DNA of 64,000 nucleotides from Bradyrhizobium retamae (GCF_001440415.1 NZ_LLYA01000162.1:1-64000), one strand, 5' to 3'. Numbered from the stretch's first letter, positions 45,156 through 54,026 are shown. The notes: generated by a model not told the origin, from the sequence alone. Made by a program: numbers and translations.

Positions 45156-45662
45156 TCAGTCGATATACGTCGTTAGCTGTGCCCCCTCATCAGCGACAAA
45201 CACGGCGATCAGCTCCGCAGGCTCCGTGTTGCTCGCGTTGGCCGAGACAACGTGGGTTGCGCCCGGCGGCTCGAAGAAGGATTGCCCGACGGTGAAGGTT
45301 TCGAGAGGATCGCCGGCAAGCTGCGAACGGACCTCGCCCTTGGTGATATAGGCAGTCACCGAGCCGGCGTGGCGATGAGGCCGGGTAAAGCCGCCGGGCC
45401 CGTAGGTGACGCGCACGATGGTCACGCGCTTGCCCGGTACGTTCGGCAGGGCATGGGATGAAATCAATTCGACCTTGTCGAGCGGCGATCCTGCGGCATT
45501 GCTGACGGAGCAAAGCGTATCGGCAACAGCCAGGGCCGCGTTGACTGTCAGCGGCAATGTCTTTGCAATCGCCAGCGCGCACAAGAGTCCCGAGGCGACG
45601 GCCAGCGTCAGCTGATGCCAGTCTCGGTTCGAAACCGGATTTCCTCCCAATGCAACGATCAT
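45156..45662 (-). CDS. Membrane-anchored or secreted cupin-domain protein
   Basis: A 168-residue protein with an N-terminal hydrophobic segment (LTLAVASGLLCALAIAKTLP) and a single cupin barrel. The two cupin motifs are seen as GPGGFTRPHRHAGSVTAYIT and FFEPPGATHVVSANAS. AGGAGGT precedes the ATG at 45662. It follows the SDR gene by 28 bases and is likely co-transcribed with it. No enzymatic role can be assigned. Confidence 0.8.
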   Translation of the reverse strand: MIVALGGNPVSNRDWHQLTLAVASGLLCALAIAKTLPLTVNAALAVADTLCSVSNAAGSPLDKVELISSHALPNVPGKRVTIVRVTYGPGGFTRPHRHAGSVTAYITKGEVRSQLAGDPLETFTVGQSFFEPPGATHVVSANASNTEPAELIAVFVADEGAQLTTYID

Positions 45663-45690
45663 CGATACCTCCTGTTGCTCGCGGTTTCCG

Positions 45691-46566
45691 CTAGTTGGAT
45701 GTGATTGGGGTGAAGACCGAAAGCGGCGCAGGATCGCGGCTGGGCGGAGGTGGGATTTTCCCATCGATATCGGTGAACCCGTATTCAAGCGCCAGTTCAG
45801 AGGCCAGCAGGATCTCGCCCGTCTTCTCCATGACGGCCGGATCGGCGGCCAGGGCAGCAACGGCTCGTCCGGCGAACTGGGGCGTTTCGCCGCGCTCGGC
45901 GATCAGCTTTGCAAGCGCCGGCGGCACGCGATCGGGCTGCGCCGCGAGTTTTTCGCTCTTGATGTATCCAGGCCAGATCGAAACGGCGGCGATGCCGTAT
46001 CGCCGCAGTTCGTGCGCCATGTCGCGGGCCATCCTGTCGACACCCGCCTTTTGCACGCCGAAGGCGACATTGAATGTGTAACGGATCCCGCCGCCTGAAG
46101 ACGTGTTGACGATCAAACCCCGTCCCTGCGGCAGCATGAGCGGCACCGCCAGCCGGCTTGCCACCAGATGCGAGCGGAGGCCGACGCGCTGCATCGTGTC
46201 CCAGAGCGACATCGGTGTCTGCCAGAACGGCACATTGACCGGCATGACACTCGGCGCCGCAAAGACATTGTTCACGAGGACATCGAGGCGGCCATATTCA
46301 CGCTGTATCCGTTCGAAGACGGTCTGCACCGAATTGTCGTCCGAGTGGTCGCACAAGAGGCCTGCGCCGGTTCCGCCGGCCGCGTCGATGGCCTTGACGG
46401 TTTCGTCGAGCGATCCGGGCCACTCAGAATCGCCGCCGGCACGTGTCCTTGCCGTGACAATGACGGTCGCTCCGGCCTCGGCGAGGCCGATGGCAACTCC
46501 CTTTCCGACGCCGCGGCTTCCGCCCGTCACCAGCGCGACACAATTCTTCAAGCTAGCGTTTGCCAT
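45691..46566 (-). CDS. SDR-family protein (DHRS1-like) with Phe at the catalytic Tyr position
   Basis: A 291-residue protein of the DHRS1-like SDR group. The cofactor loop GGSRGVGKGVAIGLAEAG is present, as is a NN pair at 99-100 (VLVNNVFAA) and Ser156-157. The motif that reads Y-G-V-G-K in homologues reads F169-G-V-Q-K173 (codon TTC), so the catalytic tyrosine is missing. The start at 46566 matches the family. It is divergent from the Rieske oxygenase gene with a shared operator between them. It may act on a dihydrodiol or may not be a standard dehydrogenase. Confidence 0.85.
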   Translation of the reverse strand: MANASLKNCVALVTGGSRGVGKGVAIGLAEAGATVIVTARTRAGGDSEWPGSLDETVKAIDAAGGTGAGLLCDHSDDNSVQTVFERIQREYGRLDVLVNNVFAAPSVMPVNVPFWQTPMSLWDTMQRVGLRSHLVASRLAVPLMLPQGRGLIVNTSSGGGIRYTFNVAFGVQKAGVDRMARDMAHELRRYGIAAVSIWPGYIKSEKLAAQPDRVPPALAKLIAERGETPQFAGRAVAALAADPAVMEKTGEILLASELALEYGFTDIDGKIPPPPSRDPAPLSVFTPITSN

Positions 46567-46599
46567 CGTCACCACCCAGCGCAGACGCATTGACAATAT

Positions 46600-46615
46600 A
46601 TCTTCCTCGGAAGAT
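46600..46615. promoter_or_regulatory. MarR-type operator, copy 1
   Basis: ATCTTCC-TC-GGAAGAT is a perfect palindrome just downstream of a TTGACA box (46590-46595). The stretch TTGACAATATATCTTCCTCG resembles 49027-49046 closely. It lies between the divergent SDR and Rieske oxygenase genes. Confidence 0.75.
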
Positions 46616-46656
46616 AATATGCAAAACTCGCCCATGTCAATCGAAGGGAACGCGTC

Positions 46657-47883
46657 ATGGTCTCCAGGGAAGAAAACGATTTGTTGTGCCGCGTCATCGG
46701 CGACGCGCCGATGGGACGCATGCTTCGGCAGCATTACTGGTTGCCCGCCATCCTCTCGGTGCGCGTTCGCAAGGGTGAGGCGCCCGTTCGGGTAAAACTG
46801 TTCGGCCGCAACTTCGTGGCCTTCAGGGGAGGTGATGGGCAGGTCGGCTTTTTGGACGAAGCCTGTCCCCACAGGGGAGCCTCGCTAGCTCTGGGCCGAG
46901 TCGACGATTGCGCGGTGACCTGCCTGTTTCACGGATGGCGGATTAGCGCTCGCGGCGAAGTGCTGGACGTGCCGAACGAGCCGAACAATCCCAAGGAATT
47001 CATGAAGACCGTAAAGGTCAAATCCTACCCGACGCGCGAAGGGGCCGGCCTGATCTGGGTCTGGCTCGGCGAGGGGACTGCGCCTCCCGCGCCGGATTTC
47101 GAGTGGATGGATCTGCCTCCCGAGCAGTGTTACACCGCCGGCATCGAGCTCAATGCGAACTGGCTGCAGGGCGTCGAGGCCACTATCGACTCGTCCCATA
47201 TCGCACTTTTGCATCAGAGCTGGACGACGGCGTCGGCGTCGGATTTCGGGGCCACGCGGCAGAATACGGCCGTAGGTTACGAGTTTGAAAAGAAGCCGTA
47301 CGGATTCCGCGCAGCAGCACTGCGCGCGATTCCCGATGGATCCCGCCTCGCCCGCGTCACCGAATTCGTGATGCCCTATTACGGGCTTATCCCGCCGGTC
47401 TTCGGCACCGGGCCGATGCAGGACCGCACCGCCATCATCGCCGTGCCGATCGACGACGAAAACCTGATCCAGTGGTACATCTTCTACAATCCGGAGCGGC
47501 CGTGCGACTCGTTCCGCCGGGTGCAGCGCGCCAATCAATGGCCTATGGCAGGCGGCCTGCCGGGCGACCGCAGCAACAATTGGGGACAAAACCGCGAGAT
47601 CATGACGGCCGGCAACGCCACCGGTTTCCACGACATCCCCACTGAAGATTTCGTGGTGATGGTGAGCATGGGGCCGATCGTCGATCGCTCGCAGGAATAT
47701 CTCTGTTCGGCCGACCAGGCGATCATTCGGGTCCGCCGTGAACTGCTCGACGAGGTCCGACGCTTCATGAAAGGACAGCCGCCGAAGAGCGGTCAGGGCG
47801 AGGCGATGTCTTACAAAAGCATCCGGGCCGTTGGTGGCAAACTGGCCTCGCCCGCCGATGACTGGCGCACCCTTCCGGCCTGA
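46657..47883 (+). CDS. Rieske ring-hydroxylating oxygenase, oxygenase subunit (phthalate 4,5-dioxygenase-like)
   Basis: A 408-residue oxygenase subunit. The Rieske ligands are Cys70, His72 (CPHRGASL) and Cys89, His92 (CLFHGW). The mononuclear iron site begins with His181 and His186 in DSSHIALLH. The family resemblance is to phthalate 4,5-dioxygenase and related single-component-type oxygenases (PMGRMLRQHYWLPAILS near the N-terminus). It uses electrons from a ferredoxin (the next gene) to hydroxylate or demethylate an aromatic compound. No beta subunit is present, as expected for this group. Confidence 0.92.
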   Translation: MVSREENDLLCRVIGDAPMGRMLRQHYWLPAILSVRVRKGEAPVRVKLFGRNFVAFRGGDGQVGFLDEACPHRGASLALGRVDDCAVTCLFHGWRISARGEVLDVPNEPNNPKEFMKTVKVKSYPTREGAGLIWVWLGEGTAPPAPDFEWMDLPPEQCYTAGIELNANWLQGVEATIDSSHIALLHQSWTTASASDFGATRQNTAVGYEFEKKPYGFRAAALRAIPDGSRLARVTEFVMPYYGLIPPVFGTGPMQDRTAIIAVPIDDENLIQWYIFYNPERPCDSFRRVQRANQWPMAGGLPGDRSNNWGQNREIMTAGNATGFHDIPTEDFVVMVSMGPIVDRSQEYLCSADQAIIRVRRELLDEVRRFMKGQPPKSGQGEAMSYKSIRAVGGKLASPADDWRTLPA

Positions 47884-47924
47884 GCCCACCAGAGCAATTG
47901 TCCTGGTTCACCCCGGAGCATTCG

Positions 47925-48260
47925 ATGACCACAACAACCACGAGCTGGAAGCATCTATGCGCGGCCGCAAAACTCAGGGAAGGCGAGCCGCTGGGCTTTA
48001 CGGTCGATGAATTGCGGATCGGACTCTACAAGATCGATGATGAGATATTTGCAACGGACGACGTCTGCCCGCACGCCTTTGCGCTGCTTTCGACCGGCTT
48101 CATCGAAGGCCACGTCGTCGAATGCCCCCTGCATGGCGCCATGTTCGATGTGCGGAACGGGGAGTGCCATGCGGGCGACTATGACGACATCAGGGTATTC
48201 CCCGTGGAGGTTCGCGACGGCGAAGTCTACGTAAATATCGATGGCGCGGCTGCCGCATGA
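47925..48260 (+). CDS. Rieske ferredoxin (oxygenase electron carrier)
   Basis: A 111-residue Rieske ferredoxin. Cluster ligands lie in CPHAFALLS and CPLHGAMFD, spaced as in NahAb/BphF-type ferredoxins. It follows the oxygenase gene by 41 bases and should pass electrons to it. No matching reductase gene is found in this block; the only reductase nearby is tphA1 at 54023. Confidence 0.92.
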   Translation: MTTTTTSWKHLCAAAKLREGEPLGFTVDELRIGLYKIDDEIFATDDVCPHAFALLSTGFIEGHVVECPLHGAMFDVRNGECHAGDYDDIRVFPVEVRDGEVYVNIDGAAAA

Positions 48261-48299
48261 CGCGAACGCGGCGCGATTGCAGGCCGGTTGCCGGGCGCG

Positions 48300-48884
48300 C
48301 TAGTCCGCCGCCCGTTTCTTGCGCGTGCCTTTCTGCACCGTGGTTACCGTCAGCAGCTTGCGCAACGCACGATCGAGCGCGGCAATCTCCGTCTGCGTCA
48401 AACCGCTCTCTTCGCTCACGCGCTCGACGACGCGCGCGATTTCGGTAATGCCGCGATCGGCGGTCGCAAGGCCCTTTGCCGTCAGCCGCACAAGTTCAGA
48501 GCGGCCATCATCGTTGGCCGAGACACGAAGGATGAAGCCGCCCTCCTGCAGCCTTGCCACGCGCTTGGTCATGGCGCCGGAGGTGACAAGCAGGGCCCGG
48601 AACAGGTCGGTCGGGCGCAGCTCATAGGGCTTGCCCGACCTCCTGAGGGCCAGAAGCACGTGAAGCTCGCCGGTCTGCAGGCCGACGGTCTTCGAAATCG
48701 CCTGCACCCTCATCTCGTGCAACTGATTGACGCGCTCCATGCGGAGCAGCGTGCAGGCCATCGCCATGTCGAGGTCGGGGCGCTGCTGAAGCCATGCCGC
48801 CTCGATGTCGTCGTAGAGGGTCGCCATCGACTTCTCCGCTTCCCTTGCGACTCCAGCCTTGCGGGACACGCTTTTCTTCGCCAT
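48300..48884 (-). CDS. MarR-family transcriptional regulator
   Basis: A 194-residue MarR protein with an N-terminal extension rich in basic residues. The winged helix is seen in GLQTGELHVLLALRRSGKPY, LRPTDLFRALLVTSGAMTKR and ARLQEGGFILRVSANDDGRS. The start at 48884 gives a natural N-terminus. It sits between the Rieske block and the binding-protein gene and most likely binds the two similar palindromes at 46600 and 49037, the second of which lies in its own upstream region. Confidence 0.9.
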   Translation of the reverse strand: MAKKSVSRKAGVAREAEKSMATLYDDIEAAWLQQRPDLDMAMACTLLRMERVNQLHEMRVQAISKTVGLQTGELHVLLALRRSGKPYELRPTDLFRALLVTSGAMTKRVARLQEGGFILRVSANDDGRSELVRLTAKGLATADRGITEIARVVERVSEESGLTQTEIAALDRALRKLLTVTTVQKGTRKKRAAD

Positions 48885-49036
48885 CGCCCAGTTCTTCCTC
48901 AAGCCAAAACAACCGACGAATCCGAAGTCTATCATCGCGAATTTTCGGTGTCGCCCGGCGGCTTTCCCCCGCCGGGTCGCCGGTGATGTTAGCCGAAGGG
49001 CGACCATTTGCCGCCGCGATGCAAGCTTGACAATAT

Positions 49037-49053
49037 ACCTTCCACGGAAGACA
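49037..49053. promoter_or_regulatory. MarR-type operator, copy 2
   Basis: The palindrome CTTCC-AC-GGAAG lies in ACCTTCCACGGAAGACA, just downstream of TTGACAATAT (49027-49036). The same arrangement of TTGACA box and palindrome is found at 46590-46615. It separates the divergent MarR and binding-protein genes. Confidence 0.72.
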
Positions 49054-49084
49054 AACTGATCTAACAACAAGATGGGAGGAAGGC

Positions 49085-50260
49085 ATGCGGAGCACATGCT
49101 GGATTTTGGTCGCCGCATTGGCCGTTGCAGTCTCGCCGTCCAGGGCGGAGGAACTGATTCTCGGGCAAACCATGCCGTACAGCGGGCCTGCGTCCGCGCT
49201 CAGCGCGGTCGGCAAGGTTCAGACCCGCTACTTCGAGATGATCAACGACAAGGGCGGGATCAACGGCCGCAGGGTCAAGCTGATCTCGCTGGATGATGCC
49301 TATAGCCCGCCTAAGGCCGTCGAACAGACACGCCGGCTGGTCGAGAGCGATGGCGCAGTTGCGATATTCGGCAGCATGGGCACGGCGCAGAATGCAGCGG
49401 TGCAGAAATATCTGAACAGCCGAAAGGTCCCGCAGCTTTTCGTCTTTGCGGCAAGCGATCGCTTTGCCGATCCCCATGCCAGCCCATACACGCTTTCGGG
49501 GATGACCTTGTTCAGCACTGAAGCGACCGTTTATGCAAGGCTCGTATCCAGCACGATTCCGGCGGCTCGCGTCGCGGTGCTCTACCAGAACGACGATTAC
49601 GGCCGGGAGTATCTTCGCAGCTTCAAGGCAGAATTGGCCCGGCTCGACCCCAAGGCCGAGATTATCGCCGCAACTCCGTACGAGGTCACATCGCCCACGG
49701 TGGATTCGCAGGTCGTTTCGCTGGCCAGCACCAATGCAAACGTGTTCCTGAATGCATCGACTGGAAAGTTCACCACGCAGGCGATCCGCAAGGCCGGCGA
49801 AATCGGCTGGCGCGCCCAGCAGTTCCTGCCGATCGGCAGCAATTTCGTTGCGACGATCCTGCGGCCGGCCGGACTGGAGTATGCAAAGGGTGCGATATCA
49901 GCGACGCCGACCAAGACGGTTGGCGATCCCGAGTGGGTGAAAGACCCCGGCTATCTTGAATGGCTGGATTTCATGAAGAAGTATTATCCGGAAGGCGATA
50001 TCGAGGAGCAGCTGAACTTCACTGGTTGGAACGTGGCCATGCTGATGACGAAGGTTCTCGAAGCCTGCGGATCAGACCTTTCGCCCGAAAACATCATGAA
50101 GCAGGCCACCTCCCTGAAAGAGGTGAAACTCCCGGGCCTGATTCCGGGCATCACCGTGAATACGAGCCGCGACGATTACCGGCTGATAAAATCGCTTCGA
50201 CCCCAGCGTTTCGACGGAACGAAGTGGGTTCCCATATCCGGAATACTCGCAATCAAATAG
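49085..50260 (+). CDS. Branched-chain-type ABC substrate-binding protein (orphan)
   Basis: A 391-residue periplasmic binding protein. The signal peptide is MRSTCWILVAALAVAVSPSR, followed by AEELILGQTMPYSGPASALS, a start typical of the Peripla_BP_6 group that binds aromatic or amide compounds. GGAGGAAGGC precedes the ATG. It has no transporter genes beside it. The shared operator suggests that it captures the substrate or inducer of the Rieske oxygenase block. Confidence 0.9.
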   Translation: MRSTCWILVAALAVAVSPSRAEELILGQTMPYSGPASALSAVGKVQTRYFEMINDKGGINGRRVKLISLDDAYSPPKAVEQTRRLVESDGAVAIFGSMGTAQNAAVQKYLNSRKVPQLFVFAASDRFADPHASPYTLSGMTLFSTEATVYARLVSSTIPAARVAVLYQNDDYGREYLRSFKAELARLDPKAEIIAATPYEVTSPTVDSQVVSLASTNANVFLNASTGKFTTQAIRKAGEIGWRAQQFLPIGSNFVATILRPAGLEYAKGAISATPTKTVGDPEWVKDPGYLEWLDFMKKYYPEGDIEEQLNFTGWNVAMLMTKVLEACGSDLSPENIMKQATSLKEVKLPGLIPGITVNTSRDDYRLIKSLRPQRFDGTKWVPISGILAIK

Positions 50261-50394
50261 TCAACTACACCGCAGCAGGGAGATGTAGAGGTGCAGGCCG
50301 CATCATTGTCACGACATCGGTTGCGTCGTTTGAGATTCAGTCCCGAAGGCCGCAAGCTTGGCACGCCGTTCGGTTTCCACGACGGACAACGCCC

Positions 50395-51183
50395 CTACAA
50401 TACGCGCCCCAGGCCGTCGGCGTGCCGCCGCAATACTGGCACAAAGCCCTTGATCATCTGCTGGACGGTAATCCGCGCCGATGACGCGCTCGCGCTCATC
50501 GCCGCCACCACCGATCCCCGCGAGTCCACCACCGGCACCGCGATCGATCGCAACCCGATTTCCAGCTCCTCATCGGTGACCGCGTAGCCAAGACGTTTCG
50601 CTTTTTGCACGGCATCGCAAATGGCCGATGCCTTGATGAGGCTGTGCTTGGTCCTTGCCGCGAATCTGGTGCGGCCAAGATAAGCCGCGATCTGCTCGTC
50701 GCGCCAGGCGGAGAGCAAGACCCGCCCCGTTGCCGAGCAATACAGGTCGATGCGAGTGCCCAGCCCAATGCCGGTCGTCACCAATCGCTCGGCTTCGGCG
50801 CGGGCCACGAAAAGGGCGGCATCCCGGTCCAGGATCGCAAGCGAAATCGACTCCTGGAGCTCGTTGCGCGCGGCGGCGAGGAATGGTTGCGCGACGACGG
50901 GAAGCGACCGCGTCTCCGAATAGGCGTTACCAAGTCCAAGCAGGCGCGGCTGCGGCCGGAAATACTTGCCGTCGAACTCGAGATAACCAAGTTCGACCAG
51001 AGTGAGCAGGCACCGCCGCGCCGAGGCGCGTGACGTGCCGGCCGATATCGCCGCGTCGGAAACCGTCATGCGGGTCCGATCGGGCGAGAACGCCTCAATG
51101 ATCGCGAGACCTTTGGCGAGGCCACCCATGCCCTCCGGCAGTCGTTGGATTCCCTGAACGGATTTGGATGTCTTACCGGTCAT
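50395..51183 (-). CDS. IclR-family regulator of the tph-type operon
   Basis: A 262-residue IclR protein. The N-terminal domain (GLAKGLAIIEAFSPDRTRMT; AAISAGTSRASARRCLLTLV) and the effector domain (GTRIDLYCSATGRVLLSA; SIAVPVVDSRGSVVAAMS) are those of the PcaR/PobR-like branch. The start at 51183 is preferred to 51243, which would place the coding region on top of the operator. It is divergent from tphA2, as TphR is in Comamonas, and likely activates the operon in response to the diacid. Confidence 0.9.
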   Translation of the reverse strand: MTGKTSKSVQGIQRLPEGMGGLAKGLAIIEAFSPDRTRMTVSDAAISAGTSRASARRCLLTLVELGYLEFDGKYFRPQPRLLGLGNAYSETRSLPVVAQPFLAAARNELQESISLAILDRDAALFVARAEAERLVTTGIGLGTRIDLYCSATGRVLLSAWRDEQIAAYLGRTRFAARTKHSLIKASAICDAVQKAKRLGYAVTDEELEIGLRSIAVPVVDSRGSVVAAMSASASSARITVQQMIKGFVPVLRRHADGLGRVL

Positions 51184-51224
51184 ATTGACAATCGCCTTTT
51201 TCAGGGTGATCTTGACTTGGACAC

Positions 51225-51243
51225 TTGTTCGATAATCGAACAA
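51225..51243. promoter_or_regulatory. Operator of the tph-type operon
   Basis: TTGTTCGATAATCGAACAA is a perfect 19-base palindrome with 9-base arms. It lies 38 bases upstream of tphA2 and 41 bases upstream of the IclR start. Palindromes of this shape are bound by IclR activators of aromatic catabolism (PcaU/PobR type). Confidence 0.75.
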
Positions 51244-51281
51244 AACCGACGAGCCGTCAAATTCGCGTCAGGAAGGCATCC

Positions 51282-52538
51282 ATGCTGGATCAGATCATCC
51301 ACAGCAAAAGCGAACCCGGACAGAGCTGGCCGAGCGAAAGCCTGACCCGTGTGCCCTACTGGATATTCCAGGACCGGGACACCTACGCGGCGGAGCAGAA
51401 GCTGATCTTCCAGGGTCCGTCGTGGAATTACCTGTGTCTCTCGGTCGAACTGAAGAACACCGGCGACTTCATCACGACGTTTGTCGGCGACACCTCGGTG
51501 ATCGTCGCCCGGGATTCAGACGGCGAGTTGTACGCATTCGAGAATCGCTGCGCTCATCGCGGCGCTCTGATCGCGCTCGAGCCGCGCGGGAACACCAAGG
51601 ATTTCAGTTGCGTCTATCACGCCTGGACCTACGACCGGCAAGGCAACCTCAAGGGCGTCGCGTTCAAGGACGGCATCAAAGGCAAGGGTGGGATGCCCGC
51701 CTCGTTCTGCATGGAGGAACATAATCCGCGCAAGCTCCGTCTCGCGGAAGCATTCGGAATCGTGTTCGGAAGCTTTTCCAACGACGTTCCGCCGCTCGAA
51801 GAGCATTTGGGCGAAGAGATTTATTCGCGGATAGGCCGGATCATGAACGGCCGTACACCGGTGGTGCTCGGCCGCTTTACGCAGGCGCTTCCGAACAACT
51901 GGAAACTATACGTGGAGAACGTCAAGGACTCCTATCATGCCAGCATCCTGCATCTGTTCTTCACCACGTTCGAGCTCAATCGCCTGTCGCAGACGGGCGG
52001 CATAATCGTGGATCCCTCAGGCGGCCACCACATCAGCTTCTCGGCAATCGAGCCCGACGGCGCGAAGGACAATGAATACGCCGAGCAGGACATCCGCTCG
52101 GACAGTGAGTTCAAGCTGGCCGATCCTTCCCTGCTGCAGAGCTTCAAGGAATTTCCTGACAACGTGACGCTGCAGATCCTGTCGGTGTTTCCGACATTCG
52201 TCTTGCAGCAGATCCAGAACGCGATTGCGGTGCGCCAGGTCGTGCCGCGCGGAACCGGGCAAACCGACCTGCACTGGACGCTACTCGGCTTCGCCGAAGA
52301 TACGCCGGAGCAACGGCTCGTGCGCCTCAAGCAAGCCAACCTCGTTGGCCCGGCCGGGTACATTTCTATGGAAGATGGCTGCGTCGGCGGCTTCGTGCAG
52401 CGCGGCATCGCCGGCGCCAGCTGCGAGCAAGCGGTCATCGAGATGGGCGGTGCGGGCACCGACAGCAGCGAAAGCCGCGTCACCGAGGCGTCGGTACGAG
52501 GGTTCTGGAAAGCCTATCGCGCCCGGATGGGCATGTAG
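51282..52538 (+). CDS. tphA2: Terephthalate 1,2-dioxygenase large subunit-like Rieske oxygenase
   Basis: A 418-residue oxygenase alpha subunit. Rieske ligands are Cys90, His92 (CAHRGALI) and Cys110, His113 (CVYHAW). The catalytic iron histidines are His219 and His224 in VKDSYHASILH. Long blocks match TphA2 of Comamonas as I recall it: ENRCAHRGALIALE, GKGGMPASFCMEEH, LPNNWKLYVENVKDSYHAS, FFTTFELNRLSQ and MEDGCVGGFVQRGIAGA. AGGAAGG precedes the ATG. The gene order that follows (small subunit, PdxA-like dehydrogenase, reductase, binding protein) is that of a tph operon. A near isomer of terephthalate remains possible as the true substrate. Confidence 0.9.
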   Translation: MLDQIIHSKSEPGQSWPSESLTRVPYWIFQDRDTYAAEQKLIFQGPSWNYLCLSVELKNTGDFITTFVGDTSVIVARDSDGELYAFENRCAHRGALIALEPRGNTKDFSCVYHAWTYDRQGNLKGVAFKDGIKGKGGMPASFCMEEHNPRKLRLAEAFGIVFGSFSNDVPPLEEHLGEEIYSRIGRIMNGRTPVVLGRFTQALPNNWKLYVENVKDSYHASILHLFFTTFELNRLSQTGGIIVDPSGGHHISFSAIEPDGAKDNEYAEQDIRSDSEFKLADPSLLQSFKEFPDNVTLQILSVFPTFVLQQIQNAIAVRQVVPRGTGQTDLHWTLLGFAEDTPEQRLVRLKQANLVGPAGYISMEDGCVGGFVQRGIAGASCEQAVIEMGGAGTDSSESRVTEASVRGFWKAYRARMGM

Positions 52539-52548
52539 GAGCCGAAGC

Positions 52549-53019
52549 GTGATTCAAGACGTCGTCAACCTGATCAATCATGTGCAAGGCGCCTATGTGC
52601 GCTGCATCGACAACGGCCAGCTCGAAGCCTGGCCCGACTTCTTTGAGGAGAATTGCACCTACAAGATCACGACAGCGGACAATTACGCACTGGGTTTGGA
52701 AGCCGGCGTGATCTTCGCCAATTCGCGGGGCATGCTATGCGATCGGGTGGCCTCGCTACGTGAAGCCAACATCTATGAGCGCCACGTCTACCGGCATTTC
52801 CTTGGCCAGCCATGGATACTGGCGGAAGACGCCGCGGAAGTCAGCAGCGAAACCTCCTTCTTCGTCGTGCGCATCATGCGCGGCGGCGCGACCGACGTCT
52901 ATGCCACCGGCCGCTACCTGGATGTCTATCGCCTGAACGGAGGTGCGCCGAAAATTCGCGAGCGGATCGTCGTCTGTGACAGCTCGCGTTTTGACACGTT
53001 GCTGGCGTTACCACTGTGA
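52549..53019 (+). CDS. tphA3: Ring-hydroxylating dioxygenase small subunit
   Basis: A 156-residue beta subunit of the SnoaL-like fold that packs against the oxygenase alpha subunit. The GTG start at 52549 follows GGAGCCGAAGC and lies 10 bases after the tphA2 stop. The frame is open far upstream inside tphA2, but the family begins at VIQDVVNLINHVQGAYVRCI. Typical blocks are ANIYERHVYRHFLGQPWI and ATGRYLDVYRL. Its stop overlaps the next start as GTGA. Confidence 0.9.
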   Translation: MIQDVVNLINHVQGAYVRCIDNGQLEAWPDFFEENCTYKITTADNYALGLEAGVIFANSRGMLCDRVASLREANIYERHVYRHFLGQPWILAEDAAEVSSETSFFVVRIMRGGATDVYATGRYLDVYRLNGGAPKIRERIVVCDSSRFDTLLALPL

Positions 53020-54026
53020 GCGGCGGCAAGACGATAGCGCTGACGATCGGCGATCCGAACGGAATCGGCCCCGAGATCGCGCTGAAAGCGGCGGTCGAAA
53101 TGGCCGGCAGGGACGATATCCGGGTGATTCTGCTCGGGGACGAGCATGTGATCCGGCACTATGGCGAACGCTACGCCGGCGATGCACACCTTCGGCAAGC
53201 CGGGACCTCATCGCCTGCGGGGACCGGCGGTATCTTGTTCCATGCGGTCGATGCGTTGCCGTCCGCCAGTTTCCGGCCGGGAAATATCGATGCCGCGGCC
53301 GGCCGTGCAACCGTCGCTTATGTGGAAGCCGCCGTCGGCCTGGTTCGCGGCGGCGCAGCCGACGCCATCGTCGGATGCCCGCATAACGAGACAGCGGTCA
53401 ACGCCGCCGGCATCCCGTTTTCGGGATATCCCGACCTGATCGCGCGGCTCACGCATACGCCGGAGGACAAGGTCTTCATGATGCTGGTTGGTGGCGGCCT
53501 GCGCATTCTTCATGCCACGCTGCATGAGCGCATCCATCACGCGCTGGCCCGCCTGACCCCCGATCTTATCGAAGAGGCGGGCATGGCATGTGCCGCCACC
53601 TTGCAACGTCTGGGCGTCGCAAATCCCCGGATCGGCATTTTCGGCATCAACCCGCATGCCGGCGAGAACGGGTTGTTCGGCGACGACGACGATCGCATCA
53701 CGGCGCCGGCCGTCGATCGGCTGCGCAAGGCCGGCATCCTGGCCGAGGGACCCGTCGGCGCCGATATCATACTCGGCCGCAAGGATATCGACGGGTTTGT
53801 CGCGATCTATCACGACCAGGGCCATATTCCGGTCAAGCTGCTCGCCGGCCGGAACGCATCGGCGCTATCGGTCGGCGCAGGCGTGCTGTTCTCGAGCGTC
53901 GGCCATGGCAGTGCGTTCGATATTGCCGGGCAGGACAAGGCCGATCCATCGGCCGTGCTGCGCGCCCTTCGGCTGATCGGCAACCTTCCGGCGGCGCCAA
54001 AGCTCGCTTCGGAGAGTGCGGCATGA
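53016..54026 (+). CDS. tphB: PdxA-family dihydrodiol dehydrogenase (TphB-like)
   Basis: A 336-residue metal- and NAD-dependent oxidoreductase of the PdxA family. The signature elements are ALTIGDPNGIGPEIALKA at the N-terminus, GCPHNETAVNAAG, LHATLHERIHHAL, FGINPHAGENGLFG and AIYHDQGHIPVKLL with the metal-binding histidines. In terephthalate operons this family member oxidises and decarboxylates the cis-dihydrodiol to protocatechuate; the position between dioxygenase and reductase genes supports that over vitamin B6 synthesis. It starts with GTG overlapping the tphA3 stop. Confidence 0.9.
   Translation: MSGGKTIALTIGDPNGIGPEIALKAAVEMAGRDDIRVILLGDEHVIRHYGERYAGDAHLRQAGTSSPAGTGGILFHAVDALPSASFRPGNIDAAAGRATVAYVEAAVGLVRGGAADAIVGCPHNETAVNAAGIPFSGYPDLIARLTHTPEDKVFMMLVGGGLRILHATLHERIHHALARLTPDLIEEAGMACAATLQRLGVANPRIGIFGINPHAGENGLFGDDDDRITAPAVDRLRKAGILAEGPVGADIILGRKDIDGFVAIYHDQGHIPVKLLAGRNASALSVGAGVLFSSVGHGSAFDIAGQDKADPSAVLRALRLIGNLPAAPKLASESAA

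Noticed and set aside
53016..54026. Vitamin B6 biosynthesis role for the PdxA-family gene
   Set aside because: It lies between dioxygenase subunit genes with overlapping stops and starts, as TphB does in terephthalate operons, so a catabolic role is much more likely.
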